Notes under the pieces: generated by a model | Seen by the model: the letters and a program-made list of their open reading frames with translations, nothing else | Database searches by the model: none | What the model was told of the DNA's origin: nothing | Source of the DNA: an uncultured Bryobacteraceae bacterium | Lineage (GTDB): Bacteria; Acidobacteriota; Terriglobia; Bryobacterales; Bryobacteraceae | Assembly (NCBI GenBank): GCA_938003835.1 | Contig: CALKXJ010000004.1 | Span: 111,682 to 175,681 of the forward strand | DNA: 64,000 nt | Direction: 5' to 3' | Translations under genes and position numbers: made by a program | Shown: positions 37,383 through 47,175 of the stretch, piece after piece | How the letters are laid out: each line of letters begins with the position of its first letter | How positions within the stretch are numbered: position 1 is the stretch's first letter

Positions 37383-38336
37383 ATGAACCAGGCGCTCAGT
37401 GTGGTCATCCCGGCCTATAATGAACGGCACGCCATCGCCGGGGTGATCGAGGAGGTGCGCCGTAGGCTGGTGGAGAGCGGCCTGGCGCCGGAAATCGTCG
37501 TGGTGGACGACGGTTCCACCGACGACACCTCGGCAGCCGCCTTCGCCGCCGGCGCGCGCGTGATCCGCCACCGGAGCAACCGGGGTTACGGTGCGGCGCT
37601 GAAGACCGGCATCGTGGCGGCGCGCCACGACATCATCGCCATGCTCGACGCCGACGGAACCTACCCGGCGCAGGCAATCCCGGCGATGGTCGAGAAATTA
37701 CGCCACGCCGACATGGTGGTCGGCGCGCGGGTGGGAGAGCGCGTGCATATTCCCTGGGTGCGCCGCCCGGCCAAGTGGGCCTTAAACCGGCTGGCGAACT
37801 ACGTCGCCTGTGCCCGCATTCCCGATCTCAACAGCGGCCTGCGAGTGTTCCGGCGCGATGTGGTGCTTCAGTACTTTCCGATCCTTCCGGATCAATTCAG
37901 TTGGACCAGCACGATCACGCTGGCGCTTCTCAGTGACAAGTACGCCGTCGATTACGTGCCCATCGACTACCGGCCCCGGCAGGGCCGCTCGAAGATCGTG
38001 CCCTGGGATGCGGCAAGCTTCGCCGTGCTCATCCTCCGGACGGCCATGCTGTTCCGGCCGTTGCGCGTCTTCCTGCCCTTGGTGGCGATCAGTGCGGGCT
38101 ACGGGGTCATCAAGGCGCTGATCGACTTGCAGGAAATCGGCAACTTGTCGGCCTCGGCGACGCTGGCCCTGCTCAGCGCGCTGTTGATCCTGTTGATCGG
38201 GATGTTGGGTGACGCCATCGCCACTCGGCTGGGCCGGCTGAACGTCAACCCGGTGATCGGGGTTCAGGCCCAGAGTGTGGAAATGGCGGCTCAAGAGGAG
38301 GCGCCGGACGCGGCACGGGCGCGGGGCGGAGACTGA
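37383..38336 (+). CDS. GT2 glycosyltransferase with C-terminal membrane helices
   Basis: A 317-residue protein starting ATG 37383. The GT2 fold opens [14 protein letters not shown] with [10 protein letters not shown] and the metal-binding [20 protein letters not shown] is the acceptor-side motif. Two hydrophobic segments near residues 220-285 anchor it. This is the architecture of polyprenyl-phosphate mannosyl/glucosyl transferases (DPM1/GtrB type). It follows the GT39-like gene by 12 bp and may make its lipid-phosphate sugar donor. Confidence 0.87.
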   Translation: MNQALSVVIPAYNERHAIAGVIEEVRRRLVESGLAPEIVVVDDGSTDDTSAAAFAAGARVIRHRSNRGYGAALKTGIVAARHDIIAMLDADGTYPAQAIPAMVEKLRHADMVVGARVGERVHIPWVRRPAKWALNRLANYVACARIPDLNSGLRVFRRDVVLQYFPILPDQFSWTSTITLALLSDKYAVDYVPIDYRPRQGRSKIVPWDAASFAVLILRTAMLFRPLRVFLPLVAISAGYGVIKALIDLQEIGNLSASATLALLSALLILLIGMLGDAIATRLGRLNVNPVIGVQAQSVEMAAQEEAPDAARARGGD

Positions 38337-38342
38337 ATCGGG

Positions 38343-38912
38343 ATGGATCCACTGCGGCTCTACCTGCTCGGCGGGCTCCTGCTGCACAAGGCGGTCTGGG
38401 AGGTGCTCAAGCGGCGCCACCCGGCTTCGGTCCGTGGTTCTCCGGCGAAAACGCCGCTGGCGCAGGCGGCCAAAGTGGTCAAGGTCGCCATCCTGGTAGG
38501 AATCCTGGTGCAGACGCTTGTGCCCGACGTGCTCCCGATTCTGTCCGAGCCTGCTCCCCTGCGCGCCATCGGCGCGGTGCTCTTCACGCTGGGTCTGGCG
38601 GTAGCGGTCATCGCTCGCTTCCAGTTGGGCGAAAACTGGTCGGACATCGAGGCCGGCCTGATCAAGCCCGATCACCAACTGGTGGCTGCGGGCATCTATC
38701 GCTGGGTGCGCCATCCGATCTACGCGGGCGATCTGGTGCTGCTGGCGGGACTCGAGCTGGCGCTCAATTCCTGGCTGGTCGTTCTTGTGCCCGCGCTGGC
38801 CGTCGTGATCTACCGCCAGACGCTCCAGGAGGAGCGGGCACTGATCGCGCGCCTGCCGGGCTACGCCGACTACTGCCGCCGGACCTACCGTTTCTTGCCG
38901 TTCCTGTTTTAG
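38343..38912 (+). CDS. Isoprenylcysteine carboxyl methyltransferase-family protein
   Basis: A 189-residue membrane protein with about four helices. The C-terminal [22 protein letters not shown] segment is the RHPxYxG signature of the ICMT/phospholipid methyltransferase superfamily, with [24 protein letters not shown] as the usual terminal motif. These use SAM to methylate lipids or membrane-embedded thiols or carboxylates. It starts 6 bp after the GT2 gene, so it is probably part of the cluster. The bacterial substrate is unknown. Confidence 0.82.
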   Translation: MDPLRLYLLGGLLLHKAVWEVLKRRHPASVRGSPAKTPLAQAAKVVKVAILVGILVQTLVPDVLPILSEPAPLRAIGAVLFTLGLAVAVIARFQLGENWSDIEAGLIKPDHQLVAAGIYRWVRHPIYAGDLVLLAGLELALNSWLVVLVPALAVVIYRQTLQEERALIARLPGYADYCRRTYRFLPFLF

Positions 38913-38941
38913 CGCAGGGCCCCGTGCTACCCTGGTTTCCA

Positions 38942-40081
38942 ATGGGCCCCTGGGAACGCGCGCGCCGGCATCTGCGGATCACAGCGCAGAACTACTCCTG
39001 GGGCGACCCGCCGACCCCGCCATTCCTGATCCTGTTCATCAACTCCATCTGCAACCAGACCTGTGAGCACTGCTTCTACTGGCGGAACCTGAACCGCCGC
39101 GACGATCTCACCGTCGAGGAGCTCTGGAACCTCTCCCAGGACCTGGGCCGCATCGAGAACCTCAACCTCTCGGGCGGCGAGCCGTTTCTGCGAAAGGAGT
39201 TCGGCGAGATCTGCCGGTTTTTCATCCGGAACAACCGGGTCAAGCAGATCTACGTGCCGACGAACGGCTCTTTCGCTGACCGCACCGTGCGGGCGCTCGA
39301 GGAAGTTTTCAAGGAGCCGGACCTCGACCTGTTCGCCGTCGAGCTCTCGCTGGACGGCATGGCCGAGTTCCACAACGCCTTTCGCGGCATGCGCGACGCC
39401 TTCGAACGGGCCATGGCGACCTATGACGCGCTCGAGGAGTTGCAGCGGCGGGAACCGCGCCTGCGCATCCACTCGATCTCCACGGTGACGGACACCAACG
39501 TGGAGGAGATCCGCCGGCTGACCACATATCTCTACGAGCGCTGCCCGGCAATGGATCACCACAATCTGGCCATCATCCGGGGCGATCGCAAGAATCCATC
39601 GCTCCAGGGGCCGGCGCTCGAGCAGTACCGCAGGCTCTACGAGTACGTGCGGGCGCTTTGGGCGCCGCGGGAGACGGGCCGCTACGGCGCCATCGTCGAG
39701 CCGATGCTCCAGATGGCGAAGATGCGCACCGCGGCCGAGCAGCGCCAGGTGGTCCCCTGCCGGGCAGGCACCCTCAGCGCGGTGGTCTATTCGAACGGCG
39801 ACGTCAGCGTCTGCGAGACTCACCCGCCCGTGGGCAATATCCGCCAGAAGCCGTTTTCCGAGATCTGGCGGTCGGAGGAGGTGCGGCGGCTGCGGCGCTC
39901 GATTGCCGCCAAGGAGTGCTATTGCACCAACGAAGTGTTCCTCTGGCCGAGCATCGTCTATCAGCCGGTCCAGCTGGTGAAGATCTTCCTGGCGTCGAAA
40001 GCCTGGCAGAAGCCTGAACCGCTCGGCCCGACCCCGCCTTCGGAGCCCGAACCGGCAGGTCCTCTCAAGGTCCTTCAGTAG
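38942..40081 (+). CDS. Radical SAM protein with SPASM-like C-terminus
   Basis: About 379 residues from ATG 38942; GTG 38924 is an alternative. The [4Fe-4S] motif CNQTCEHC gives Cys37, Cys41 and Cys44, followed by [13 protein letters not shown] (SAM-binding GGE). Near the C-terminus cysteines in VPCRAG, DVSVCE and KECYCTN resemble a SPASM/twitch auxiliary cluster region, with [12 protein letters not shown]. No peptide precursor gene is recognisable nearby. Neighbours are glycan genes, suggesting modification of a sugar or a lipid carrier, but this is inference. Its end overlaps the convergent GT4 gene by 7 bp. Confidence 0.85.
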   Translation: MGPWERARRHLRITAQNYSWGDPPTPPFLILFINSICNQTCEHCFYWRNLNRRDDLTVEELWNLSQDLGRIENLNLSGGEPFLRKEFGEICRFFIRNNRVKQIYVPTNGSFADRTVRALEEVFKEPDLDLFAVELSLDGMAEFHNAFRGMRDAFERAMATYDALEELQRREPRLRIHSISTVTDTNVEEIRRLTTYLYERCPAMDHHNLAIIRGDRKNPSLQGPALEQYRRLYEYVRALWAPRETGRYGAIVEPMLQMAKMRTAAEQRQVVPCRAGTLSAVVYSNGDVSVCETHPPVGNIRQKPFSEIWRSEEVRRLRRSIAAKECYCTNEVFLWPSIVYQPVQLVKIFLASKAWQKPEPLGPTPPSEPEPAGPLKVLQ

Positions 40082-41211
40082 TTCCTGGCCTCCTCGAAGA
40101 TGCCGAGAAGCCGCCGGGCCGCGGCGTCCCAGGAGAACTGCTGCGATCGCTCCAGCGCTTTCTCCGACAACCGGCGGCGGAGCTCGGGGTCGGCCAGCAG
40201 GGACTCGATGGCGGCGGCCAGCGCCTTTTCATCGCGCGGGTCCACCAGGAGGCCCGCGTCCGCCACCACTTCGTCGAAGGCATGCCCGGCGCTGGCGACA
40301 ACGGGCGTTCCGCAAGCCATGGCCTCGAGCGCCGGAAGACCGAATCCCTCTTCGAGCGAGGGCAGCACTACCAGGGTTGCGCCGTTATAGAGCCGGCAGA
40401 GCTCCTCGTCCGGCACCCAGCCGGTGAACTCGATTCGGCCGGCGATGCCGAGTTCTCGCGCCAGGGTTTTCAGAGCTCCGGTGGTGCCCTGGAAGGAATC
40501 GGACTGGAAATCGCCGGCAAGCACCAAACGCAGCTCGGGCCAGCGTGCCGCCAGGCGCGAGGCGGCCTTCAACAAGGCGGCCACGTTCTTGTGCGGGTTG
40601 AAGCCGCCGACGTAGAGCAGGTACGGGCGGGCCGCCGGCGGCATATCGAGCTTGCGGAAGACCGGCGACGCCGCCTCGGGCACGACCCGCACTCGAGCGG
40701 GGTTGACCTTCAGGTTCTCGATCAGGCACCGCCGGGAGTAGCCTGAGACCGTGAGAATCAGGCTGGCCTGGGCCGCCGCCAGGCGGCTCTTCATCCGCCA
40801 GAACAGCGCCTGCCGCCAGGAGCGGAAATGGACCTTTGGATCGCGCTCGGGAATCGTGTCATGGAAGCAAACCACCACCGGAAGGCGGCCGACGACCGGG
40901 AAGTAGGAATACGAGGCGGGAAAGAAAAACAGGTCCAGCGGTTCCCGGCGCACCGCCAGGCTCATGCGCAGCAGGTCGCGAAGCGACCGGCGCCCCTTCC
41001 AGGAGGCTGCCTGCGTCACGGCAACCGACAAGTCCACGCGCCGCAGCCTGAACGGCCCCGGAACGGCGAATGTGTCGAAGGCCGCCGGATCGAGAAAAAC
41101 GACATACTCGTTGTCGCGGTCCACGCGGCCCAGGGCGGCAAGGATCTCCCGCAAGTAGCGGCCGTAACCGCGGCGGTTACCCCAACAGCCGCCGTCGACG
41201 CCGATGCGCAT
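40075..41211 (-). CDS. GT4 glycosyltransferase
   Basis: A 378-residue GT-B enzyme from ATG 41211. The N-terminus [23 protein letters not shown] is the GT4 start. The donor domain contains [18 protein letters not shown] and the [24 protein letters not shown] segment holding the catalytic glutamates. It is probably retaining. It is the last gene of a minus-strand trio with a polysaccharide deacetylase (2-bp gap) and a glycoside-hydrolase-like protein. Acceptor and donor are unknown. Confidence 0.9.
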   Translation of the reverse strand: MRIGVDGGCWGNRRGYGRYLREILAALGRVDRDNEYVVFLDPAAFDTFAVPGPFRLRRVDLSVAVTQAASWKGRRSLRDLLRMSLAVRREPLDLFFFPASYSYFPVVGRLPVVVCFHDTIPERDPKVHFRSWRQALFWRMKSRLAAAQASLILTVSGYSRRCLIENLKVNPARVRVVPEAASPVFRKLDMPPAARPYLLYVGGFNPHKNVAALLKAASRLAARWPELRLVLAGDFQSDSFQGTTGALKTLARELGIAGRIEFTGWVPDEELCRLYNGATLVVLPSLEEGFGLPALEAMACGTPVVASAGHAFDEVVADAGLLVDPRDEKALAAAIESLLADPELRRRLSEKALERSQQFSWDAAARRLLGIFEEARNY

Positions 41212-41213
41212 GC

Positions 41214-41954
41214 TTACAGTATGCGACGCAGGCGGCGGAGCACTCGCCGGAAGGCCAGCCGGGCGGCAGCCCGGCCGGTGACGGCGCGCTCGAAACGGGC
41301 GAGGTCTTCCAGGTAATAGACGTCCAGGCGAGGCAGATCAAACGGATCATCGTCCGGCTGGACATATCTGAGTTCGGTGCCGCAGGCGACCTCGTAGAAC
41401 TCGGCCGTGACCCGGCGCACGTCTGGGGAGCTCGAGCCGTACGGGTAGGCCAGCGATCGGGGCGGCCGCCCGATCCGTTCGGCGATCTCCTCGCGGCAGC
41501 GGCGAAGCTCTTCGCGGGCCCGCTCCGGCGGCATTGCCGCGAGGTCCGGGTGCGTGACGCTGTGGCCGCCGAGTTCCACTCCGGCCGCCGCCACCTCCAC
41601 CAGTTCCGGCCAATCCATCAACTCAAGCCGCGGTATGCTCGCGTACCCCTTTTGACTCCAGTCATTGAAAGCCCCGACCCGGCCGCTGACGACAAAGACT
41701 GTCGCCGGGAGGCGATGCCGCGTGAGTACGGGCAGCGCGTGCGTCACGAAGTTGCGATAGGCGTCGTCGAAGGTGAGCGCCACCGCCCCCGGACTCCGGC
41801 GTATCTCGGGTAAGGGCACAACGCGCACGCCTCGCTCGACGAGGAGCTCCATCTGGCGCCGGAACACATCCGGGTGCATGGAGATGACCGAGCCGCTTTG
41901 GTCGAGCGAATGATAAGCCAGGATGGCGGAGCCGATCGCCCCAGGAGTGCTCAT
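41214..41954 (-). CDS. Polysaccharide deacetylase (NodB domain)
   Basis: A 246-residue CE4/NodB protein from ATG 41954. Motif 1 is LTFDDAYRNF, motif 2 is GGHSVTHPDL and motif 3 is AYPYGSSS, which together bind the metal and substrate. Members remove N- or O-acetyl groups from chitooligosaccharides, peptidoglycan or exopolysaccharides. No signal peptide is obvious, so the protein may be cytoplasmic or exported by an unusual route. It sits between a glycoside-hydrolase-like gene and a GT4 in one operon. Confidence 0.88.
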   Translation of the reverse strand: MSTPGAIGSAILAYHSLDQSGSVISMHPDVFRRQMELLVERGVRVVPLPEIRRSPGAVALTFDDAYRNFVTHALPVLTRHRLPATVFVVSGRVGAFNDWSQKGYASIPRLELMDWPELVEVAAAGVELGGHSVTHPDLAAMPPERAREELRRCREEIAERIGRPPRSLAYPYGSSSPDVRRVTAEFYEVACGTELRYVQPDDDPFDLPRLDVYYLEDLARFERAVTGRAAARLAFRRVLRRLRRIL

Positions 41955-41960
41955 TGCGCT

Positions 41961-44465
41961 TCAGCCCACCAGGGTGAGCGAGTAGCTGTTCCCGGGCGCT
42001 CCGGGCGGCGCAGTAAGCTGCGCGGCCCCAACCTGCGCCGAAACGTAATACTCGCCGAGCGCCGCATCCCGCGGAAACGGCCCGAGGAGGGCCTGGTAGG
42101 TTCTGCGCCCGGCGAGCGTCGCCGCAACGCTCCGCCAGCGCGAATGCCCGAGCGTCCGCCAATGGAGGGTGACGCGTTGCGGGGCCGTCCTCCCGATGAC
42201 GAGTATGTTCAGCCGCACGCGGGTCTCGGGTGAGAGCAGGCCGGGGCGCGTGGGTACAACGAGGCGTGCGAGGGCCTCCTCATCCGGCGCTGTCACCTCG
42301 GCGAAGCGCCGCGTGAGCTCCTCCGGTACCTCGCCGAGATACTCCGCCAGGGACAGAGGTAACCGGAAGAGCGCCAGGCGGACGAACTTGTTGTGCTTGG
42401 AGGCGAGCGTGCCGAGATCGTTTCGCGTCGCCACGATGCGCTGGAAGGCCAGCATGGCCGCGCGAACCTCGCCCGCCAGGCGCAGCCACAAGGGAACGGC
42501 TTCGGTCGAGACGAGCTGCCGCGCCCCCGCCTCATCGCCGGACTTCTTGAGCTCCGCTGCCTTGCTCAACGCTCGGTGGATCGCGCTCGCCAGCGTCCAG
42601 GCCTCAGCGTAAGGCACGAGGAACTCGACATGCCCGGCCAGATAGGCGAGCCGCTCGCGCTCGACCGGCGAGGTTGCCTCCGCCACGAGCGCCCGGAACT
42701 CCTCGAGGACCTCCTTCTGGGAGGCGATCACCCCGGGATCGGGGTCGTAGCCCGCCCAATAGGTGAAGGCTTCGTTATAGTCGCCCGAGAACTGGCGGAT
42801 GACGGCATGCCCGTCCTTGAACTCACCGGTGAAGCTCGAAAGCAGCTTGCGGTTTCGATCGATGTCGTCGAGCAGGCGGGCCAGGCGGCCCGCGCGTGCT
42901 CCGGCGGCCTGGGTCACGGCGTAGTCCTGATAGTAACGGGCCGGCTCGAGCGTGGCGTCCCACAGCGCCCGGGCGAAGAAACCGGCCGTGGGATCGACGA
43001 TGCGGTGGCGCCAGTGGATGCCGAGCATGCCCTGGCAACCGTAGCCGGCCGCCAGGTCCACGTCGCGCCTGAAGCGATGCACGTGGAACTGGGCCTGCCA
43101 CATGCCCGGGTCGTCCTCGAGCCAGGGAATCGGCCAGCGCTCGCGTCCCTCGAGCTTGCCGAAGACCTCATGGATGGGATCCCAGCCGAGCGAATCGCTG
43201 AGGCAGGAGAAGACGATGTCGCCGGGAAGCCTTTCGTGGAAATAGGCGAAGTGGCGCGCCACGCCGCCCCAGCCGGACAGCACGAGGCGCTTTGAAGGAG
43301 CGTGCCGGCGCAGGAAATCGTGCGCCTGAACAAACGGCGTGAGCGAGAGCGGAATGCCGGTGCGCCGGCTCTCCCAGTTCATCTGTTCGTCTTCCCACAG
43401 CCAGACGTAGTCCACGTCCGGGTAGGCTTCCAGCAACTGGGCGAGCCGCGTCTCGAGCAGGCGGCGCGCGGTCAGGCTTTCGATATCGAAGCGTGGCTCG
43501 GCGGTGCGGCGCTCGGGCATCTCCGCCGGGCGCACCTCGGGCGGCAAGGCGCGCCAGATCTCGTCGGGAATCTGATAGGGCTCAAAGCCGATGCCAGTGC
43601 GGATTCCCAGCTTGCGGGCGAAAGCGAAGGCGTTGCGCAAAAGGTTTCGCGCCAGCTCCGCCGCCTCCCACGGGTCGCGCGCCTGGCGCGCCGCCTCAGC
43701 GCCGAACACCTCGCCGTCGTAGAAGTCGGCGCCGCCCATGGTGAAGCGCGAGGTCCGCTGCGGCAGGTAGCCCCAGCGATGCGTCGCCGTCGTATCGAGG
43801 AAAGCCAGGTGGCCCGCGCCCGCGAATTCAAAACTCAGATAGGACTCGGCCCACTGCCGGCTGCCGGTGTAGACGTGCATGCCGAACAGATTGAAGCGCA
43901 TGCGGAGCATGGCCTCGAAGTAAGCCAGAAAGTCCTCCTCGTTGTAAACCGTGATGCAGTTCAAGAAATCAGGCCAGGGCAGCAGCCCGCGCAGCGGAAA
44001 GCGCGGTGTTGCCGCCCAGCTTGCCCCTTCGGGAGGCAGCCGGAGTTCCGCGGAAGCGTTCAGCGGGTAGCTCTCTCCGTCGATGCCGAAGAAGGCGCCC
44101 TGGCGCTCCAGGAAGTCGAAGACAGAGTACAGCAGAGCCGTCGGGCCGGCGGCGGTGAGTGAGAGGATGTTGCCGCGAGCGGCGATCTCGTAGCTTTCCG
44201 GGTTCTTGAACCGGCCGGGCTCGACGCTCAGCCGCAGCAGGAGCTCATCGGGCCGGGGTTCGGCCGATGCCTCGGCGTAGCGGACCTCCCGGTTGGGCTG
44301 TAGGCGCTTCAATCCCCGCGTGAGCTCGAGCGGCGCAAGACGCTCCGCGAATGAGGCTCCGCCGCCGCGGGAAACGAGGATGCGCGCAGGCCGCTGGCCC
44401 GGGGCGGCCATCGGGGCCAGGAGAGCTCCGGCGAGAAGCTGCCGGCGAGTCAGATCAGGTTTCAT
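41961..44465 (-). CDS. Tat-exported glycoside-hydrolase-like protein
   Basis: An 834-residue protein with a Tat leader (TRRQLLAGALLAPMAA) from ATG 44465. After an N-terminal beta-sandwich-like part (YEIAARGNILSLTAAGPTALLYSVFDFLE), typical of the alpha-glucuronidase/GH20b type, a TIM-barrel-like region follows with FGMHVYTGSRQWAE, VWLWEDEQMNWE and LSGWGGVARHF. The WEDEQ acidic cluster could hold catalytic residues. It resembles uncharacterised GH67-like proteins. It is the first gene of the operon with the deacetylase and GT4, so its substrate may be related to their glycan. Confidence 0.68.
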   Translation of the reverse strand: MKPDLTRRQLLAGALLAPMAAPGQRPARILVSRGGGASFAERLAPLELTRGLKRLQPNREVRYAEASAEPRPDELLLRLSVEPGRFKNPESYEIAARGNILSLTAAGPTALLYSVFDFLERQGAFFGIDGESYPLNASAELRLPPEGASWAATPRFPLRGLLPWPDFLNCITVYNEEDFLAYFEAMLRMRFNLFGMHVYTGSRQWAESYLSFEFAGAGHLAFLDTTATHRWGYLPQRTSRFTMGGADFYDGEVFGAEAARQARDPWEAAELARNLLRNAFAFARKLGIRTGIGFEPYQIPDEIWRALPPEVRPAEMPERRTAEPRFDIESLTARRLLETRLAQLLEAYPDVDYVWLWEDEQMNWESRRTGIPLSLTPFVQAHDFLRRHAPSKRLVLSGWGGVARHFAYFHERLPGDIVFSCLSDSLGWDPIHEVFGKLEGRERWPIPWLEDDPGMWQAQFHVHRFRRDVDLAAGYGCQGMLGIHWRHRIVDPTAGFFARALWDATLEPARYYQDYAVTQAAGARAGRLARLLDDIDRNRKLLSSFTGEFKDGHAVIRQFSGDYNEAFTYWAGYDPDPGVIASQKEVLEEFRALVAEATSPVERERLAYLAGHVEFLVPYAEAWTLASAIHRALSKAAELKKSGDEAGARQLVSTEAVPLWLRLAGEVRAAMLAFQRIVATRNDLGTLASKHNKFVRLALFRLPLSLAEYLGEVPEELTRRFAEVTAPDEEALARLVVPTRPGLLSPETRVRLNILVIGRTAPQRVTLHWRTLGHSRWRSVAATLAGRRTYQALLGPFPRDAALGEYYVSAQVGAAQLTAPPGAPGNSYSLTLVG

Positions 44466-44689
44466 AACGGCGCCGTCCCACTTTACCACAGAAGAAGATT
44501 GCGCCCCGCCGGCCACTTAGTAAGTTCCTGTTGTCGGCCCGGCCTTGATTGTCCCGGTCTGTCTGAGACGGCCCTGACGCAGGGGCGATGATGTCCCGCC
44601 AGGTGTACAATCGAGCGTGGGCGGCGCCGCAGGAACGAAGTCCCAGCCGGCGCCGTACCCATGTATCATACGCCACGGAGGACGCTCTC

Positions 44690-45364
44690 ATGACGGAAGC
44701 CAGCACGCGATTGCCGCTCATCGGCGAACCTGCCCCGGCCTTCCAGGCCGAAACCACGCAGGGACCGATCCGTTTCCCGGACGACTACAAGGGCAAGTGG
44801 GTCATTCTGTTCAGTCATCCGGCCGATTTCACGCCGGTCTGCACCACCGAGTTCATGACCTTCGCCGCCATGCAGGAGGAGTTTCGGGCGCTCAACTGCG
44901 AGCTGGTGGGCCTGTCGATCGACAGCCTCTATAGCCACATCGCGTGGCTGCGCACGATCAAGGAGAAAGTGGAGTTTCGCGGCTGGAAAGACGTGGAAAT
45001 CACCTTTCCGGTGATCTCGGACCTGACGATGGAGATCTCCCGCAGGTACGGGATGCTCCAGCCGGCCGCGAGCACGACGCAGGCTGTCCGGGCCGTCTTC
45101 CTGATCGATCCGGAGGGAAAGGTCCGCGCCATCCTGTACTACCCGCTGACGAACGGCCGGAACTTCCAGGAGATCAAACGCCTGCTGATCGCCCTGCAAA
45201 CCTCCGACGCCCACCGCGTCGCCACGCCGGCGGACTGGCAACCGGGCGAGGAGGTGATCGTGCCGCCGCCGGGTTCCTGCGGCGCCGCGCGGGAACGCGT
45301 CACCTCGCAGGATCCCTCGATTCGCTGCGTCGACTGGTTCCTCTGCTTCAAGAAGCTCGACTGA
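44690..45364 (+). CDS. 1-Cys peroxiredoxin (Prx6 type)
   Basis: A 224-residue protein from ATG 44690, preceded by GGAG. The peroxidatic Cys51 is in HPADFTPVCTTE, and the length with a long C-terminal arm ending CVDWFLCFKK is typical of the Prx6/AhpC-TSA subfamily. It reduces hydrogen peroxide and organic hydroperoxides. The C-terminal Cys residues are an additional feature. The 224-bp gap to the divergent glycoside-hydrolase-like gene has no other recognisable element. Confidence 0.93.
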   Translation: MTEASTRLPLIGEPAPAFQAETTQGPIRFPDDYKGKWVILFSHPADFTPVCTTEFMTFAAMQEEFRALNCELVGLSIDSLYSHIAWLRTIKEKVEFRGWKDVEITFPVISDLTMEISRRYGMLQPAASTTQAVRAVFLIDPEGKVRAILYYPLTNGRNFQEIKRLLIALQTSDAHRVATPADWQPGEEVIVPPPGSCGAARERVTSQDPSIRCVDWFLCFKKLD

Positions 45365-45475
45365 GAGCGGGCGAACGCGATCTCGTGCTTGCGGGTGAGG
45401 AGCTCAGAGCGCTGCCTGCCGGGCTCCTCACCGGCGGCGCGGTAGTCTATGCTACGGGAGAAAGCCTGAGCCGTT

Positions 45476-46738
45476 ATGACGAGCCGAGAACGTGTCCTGA
45501 CCAGCCTGAGCCACCGCGAGCCGGACGCCGTACCCGTCGACTTCGGCAGCACCGCCGTCACCGGCATTCACGTCAGTGTGGTCGCCGCGTTGCGGGACTA
45601 CTACGGCTTGGAGAAGCGGCTGGTGAAGGTGCACGAGCCCTACCAGATGCTGGGCCTCGTCGACGATGACCTCAAGGAGGCCATGGGCATCGACACCGAA
45701 GGCGTCTTCCCGCGAAAGACGATCTTCGGCTTCGAGAACCGCGGCTGGAAGAGCTGGCGCTGCCAGGACGGGCTCGAGGTGCTCGTGCCGGAGGACTTCC
45801 GGACGACGGTGGACGAAAACGGTGACATCCTGATCTATCCCGAAGGGGACCTGAGCGCGCCGCCGAGCGGCAAGATGCCCAAAGGCGGCTTTTTCTTTGA
45901 CACCATCGTGCGCCAGGAGCCGATCGACGAAGAGCGCCTCAATCCGGAGGACAACCTCGAGGAGTTCGGCCCCGTCACCGAGGAGGACCTGGAGTACTTC
46001 CGCCGCGAAGTGGAGGCTGCCGCCTCGAAGGGCCGCGCGGTGGTGGCTAACTTCGGCGGCACGGGCTTCGGCGACATCGCGCTGGTGCCCGCTCCGTTTC
46101 TGAAGCATCCCAAGGGCATACGGGACATCGCCGAGTGGTACATTTCGACGCGCACCCGGCGCGACTACATCCACGCCGTCTTCAGCAAGCAGTGCGAATA
46201 TGCGCTGGCGAACCTGGCGCGCATCTTCGAAGCGGTGGGCAACCGCGTGGACGTGGTCTTTCTCTGCGGCACCGATTTCGGCACGCAGGAATCGGCCTTC
46301 TGCTCGCGCCAGACCTTCGATGAACTCTGGCTGCCCTATTATAAGAGGATTAACGACTGGATTCACGCCAATACGAGCTGGAAGTGTTTCAAACACTCCT
46401 GCGGCTCGGTGGAGCGCTTCATTCCCTCTTTCATTGAAGCGGGCTTCGATATCCTCAATCCCGTGCAGTGCTCGGCCGCCCATATGGAGCCGGAGCATCT
46501 CAAGTCCACCTACGGCGACCGGATCGCCTTCTGGGGCGGCGGCGTCGACACCCAGCGGACCCTGCCGTTCGGTACTCCGGCAGAGGTCCGCGAGCAGGTG
46601 CTCCGGCGCCTGGAGGTGTTCTCCAAAAACGGCGGCTTTGTCTTCAACTCGATTCATAACATCCAGGCCGGCACGCCGGTGGAGAACGTCGTCGCCATGA
46701 TCGACGCCGTGCGCGAGTTCAACGGACGCCGGAGGTGA
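45476..46738 (+). CDS. Uroporphyrinogen-decarboxylase-family protein
   Basis: A 420-residue UroD-fold protein, longer than HemE (about 350 residues) and lacking its N-terminal active-site arginine pattern. The C-terminal HSCGSVERFIPSFIEAGFDILNPVQ segment with a His-Cys pair resembles cobalamin-dependent methyltransferase (MtaA/CmuA) relatives, where Zn-bound ligands activate a thiol. No corrinoid-protein gene is adjacent. The stop is 5 bp before the YjbQ gene, so the two are likely co-transcribed. The reaction is unknown. Confidence 0.78.
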   Translation: MTSRERVLTSLSHREPDAVPVDFGSTAVTGIHVSVVAALRDYYGLEKRLVKVHEPYQMLGLVDDDLKEAMGIDTEGVFPRKTIFGFENRGWKSWRCQDGLEVLVPEDFRTTVDENGDILIYPEGDLSAPPSGKMPKGGFFFDTIVRQEPIDEERLNPEDNLEEFGPVTEEDLEYFRREVEAAASKGRAVVANFGGTGFGDIALVPAPFLKHPKGIRDIAEWYISTRTRRDYIHAVFSKQCEYALANLARIFEAVGNRVDVVFLCGTDFGTQESAFCSRQTFDELWLPYYKRINDWIHANTSWKCFKHSCGSVERFIPSFIEAGFDILNPVQCSAAHMEPEHLKSTYGDRIAFWGGGVDTQRTLPFGTPAEVREQVLRRLEVFSKNGGFVFNSIHNIQAGTPVENVVAMIDAVREFNGRRR

Positions 46739-46743
46739 GCGGC

Positions 46744-47166
46744 ATGGCTGCCTATCAGAAGAGCTTTCGCCTCTCGACCCGGGGCAACTGCCACGTCATC
46801 GAGATTCACCGCCAGGTGGAGCAGATCGTGCGCGAGAGCGGCATCCGCACCGGCATCGCCAACGTCTCGGCGCGCGGCTCCACCGTGGGCGTCACCACGC
46901 TCGAATACGAGCCGGGCTGCCTCGCCGACCTGCGGCGGGCGCTCGACCAGATCGCCCCGCCTACCTCCGACTATGCGCACAACGCCCGTTGGGGGGACAA
47001 CAACGGCTACTCGCACCTTCGCAGCGCGCTGATCGGCACCGCCAAGAGCTATCCCGTGATCGAGGGCCGCCTCGGCACGGGCACCTGGCAGCAGATCGTG
47101 CTCTGCGACTTCGACGACGGGCCGCGCGAGCGCGAGATCACCGTCACGGTGGTGGGTGAGCCGTAA
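46744..47166 (+). CDS. YjbQ-family protein (secondary thiamin-phosphate synthase-like)
   Basis: A 140-residue UPF0047/YjbQ protein from ATG 46744 with GGAGGTGA upstream. The family motif runs NNGYSHLRSALIGTAKSYPV, then GTWQQIVLCDFDDGPRER. YjbQ can complement thiamin phosphate synthase loss in E. coli, but its natural substrate is uncertain. The conserved His and Asp residues fit a metal-dependent phosphate enzyme. It is the second gene of a two-gene unit with the UroD-like protein and ends 9 bp from the convergent hrpB stop. Confidence 0.9.
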   Translation: MAAYQKSFRLSTRGNCHVIEIHRQVEQIVRESGIRTGIANVSARGSTVGVTTLEYEPGCLADLRRALDQIAPPTSDYAHNARWGDNNGYSHLRSALIGTAKSYPVIEGRLGTGTWQQIVLCDFDDGPREREITVTVVGEP

Positions 47167-47175
47167 GCGGCCGGC

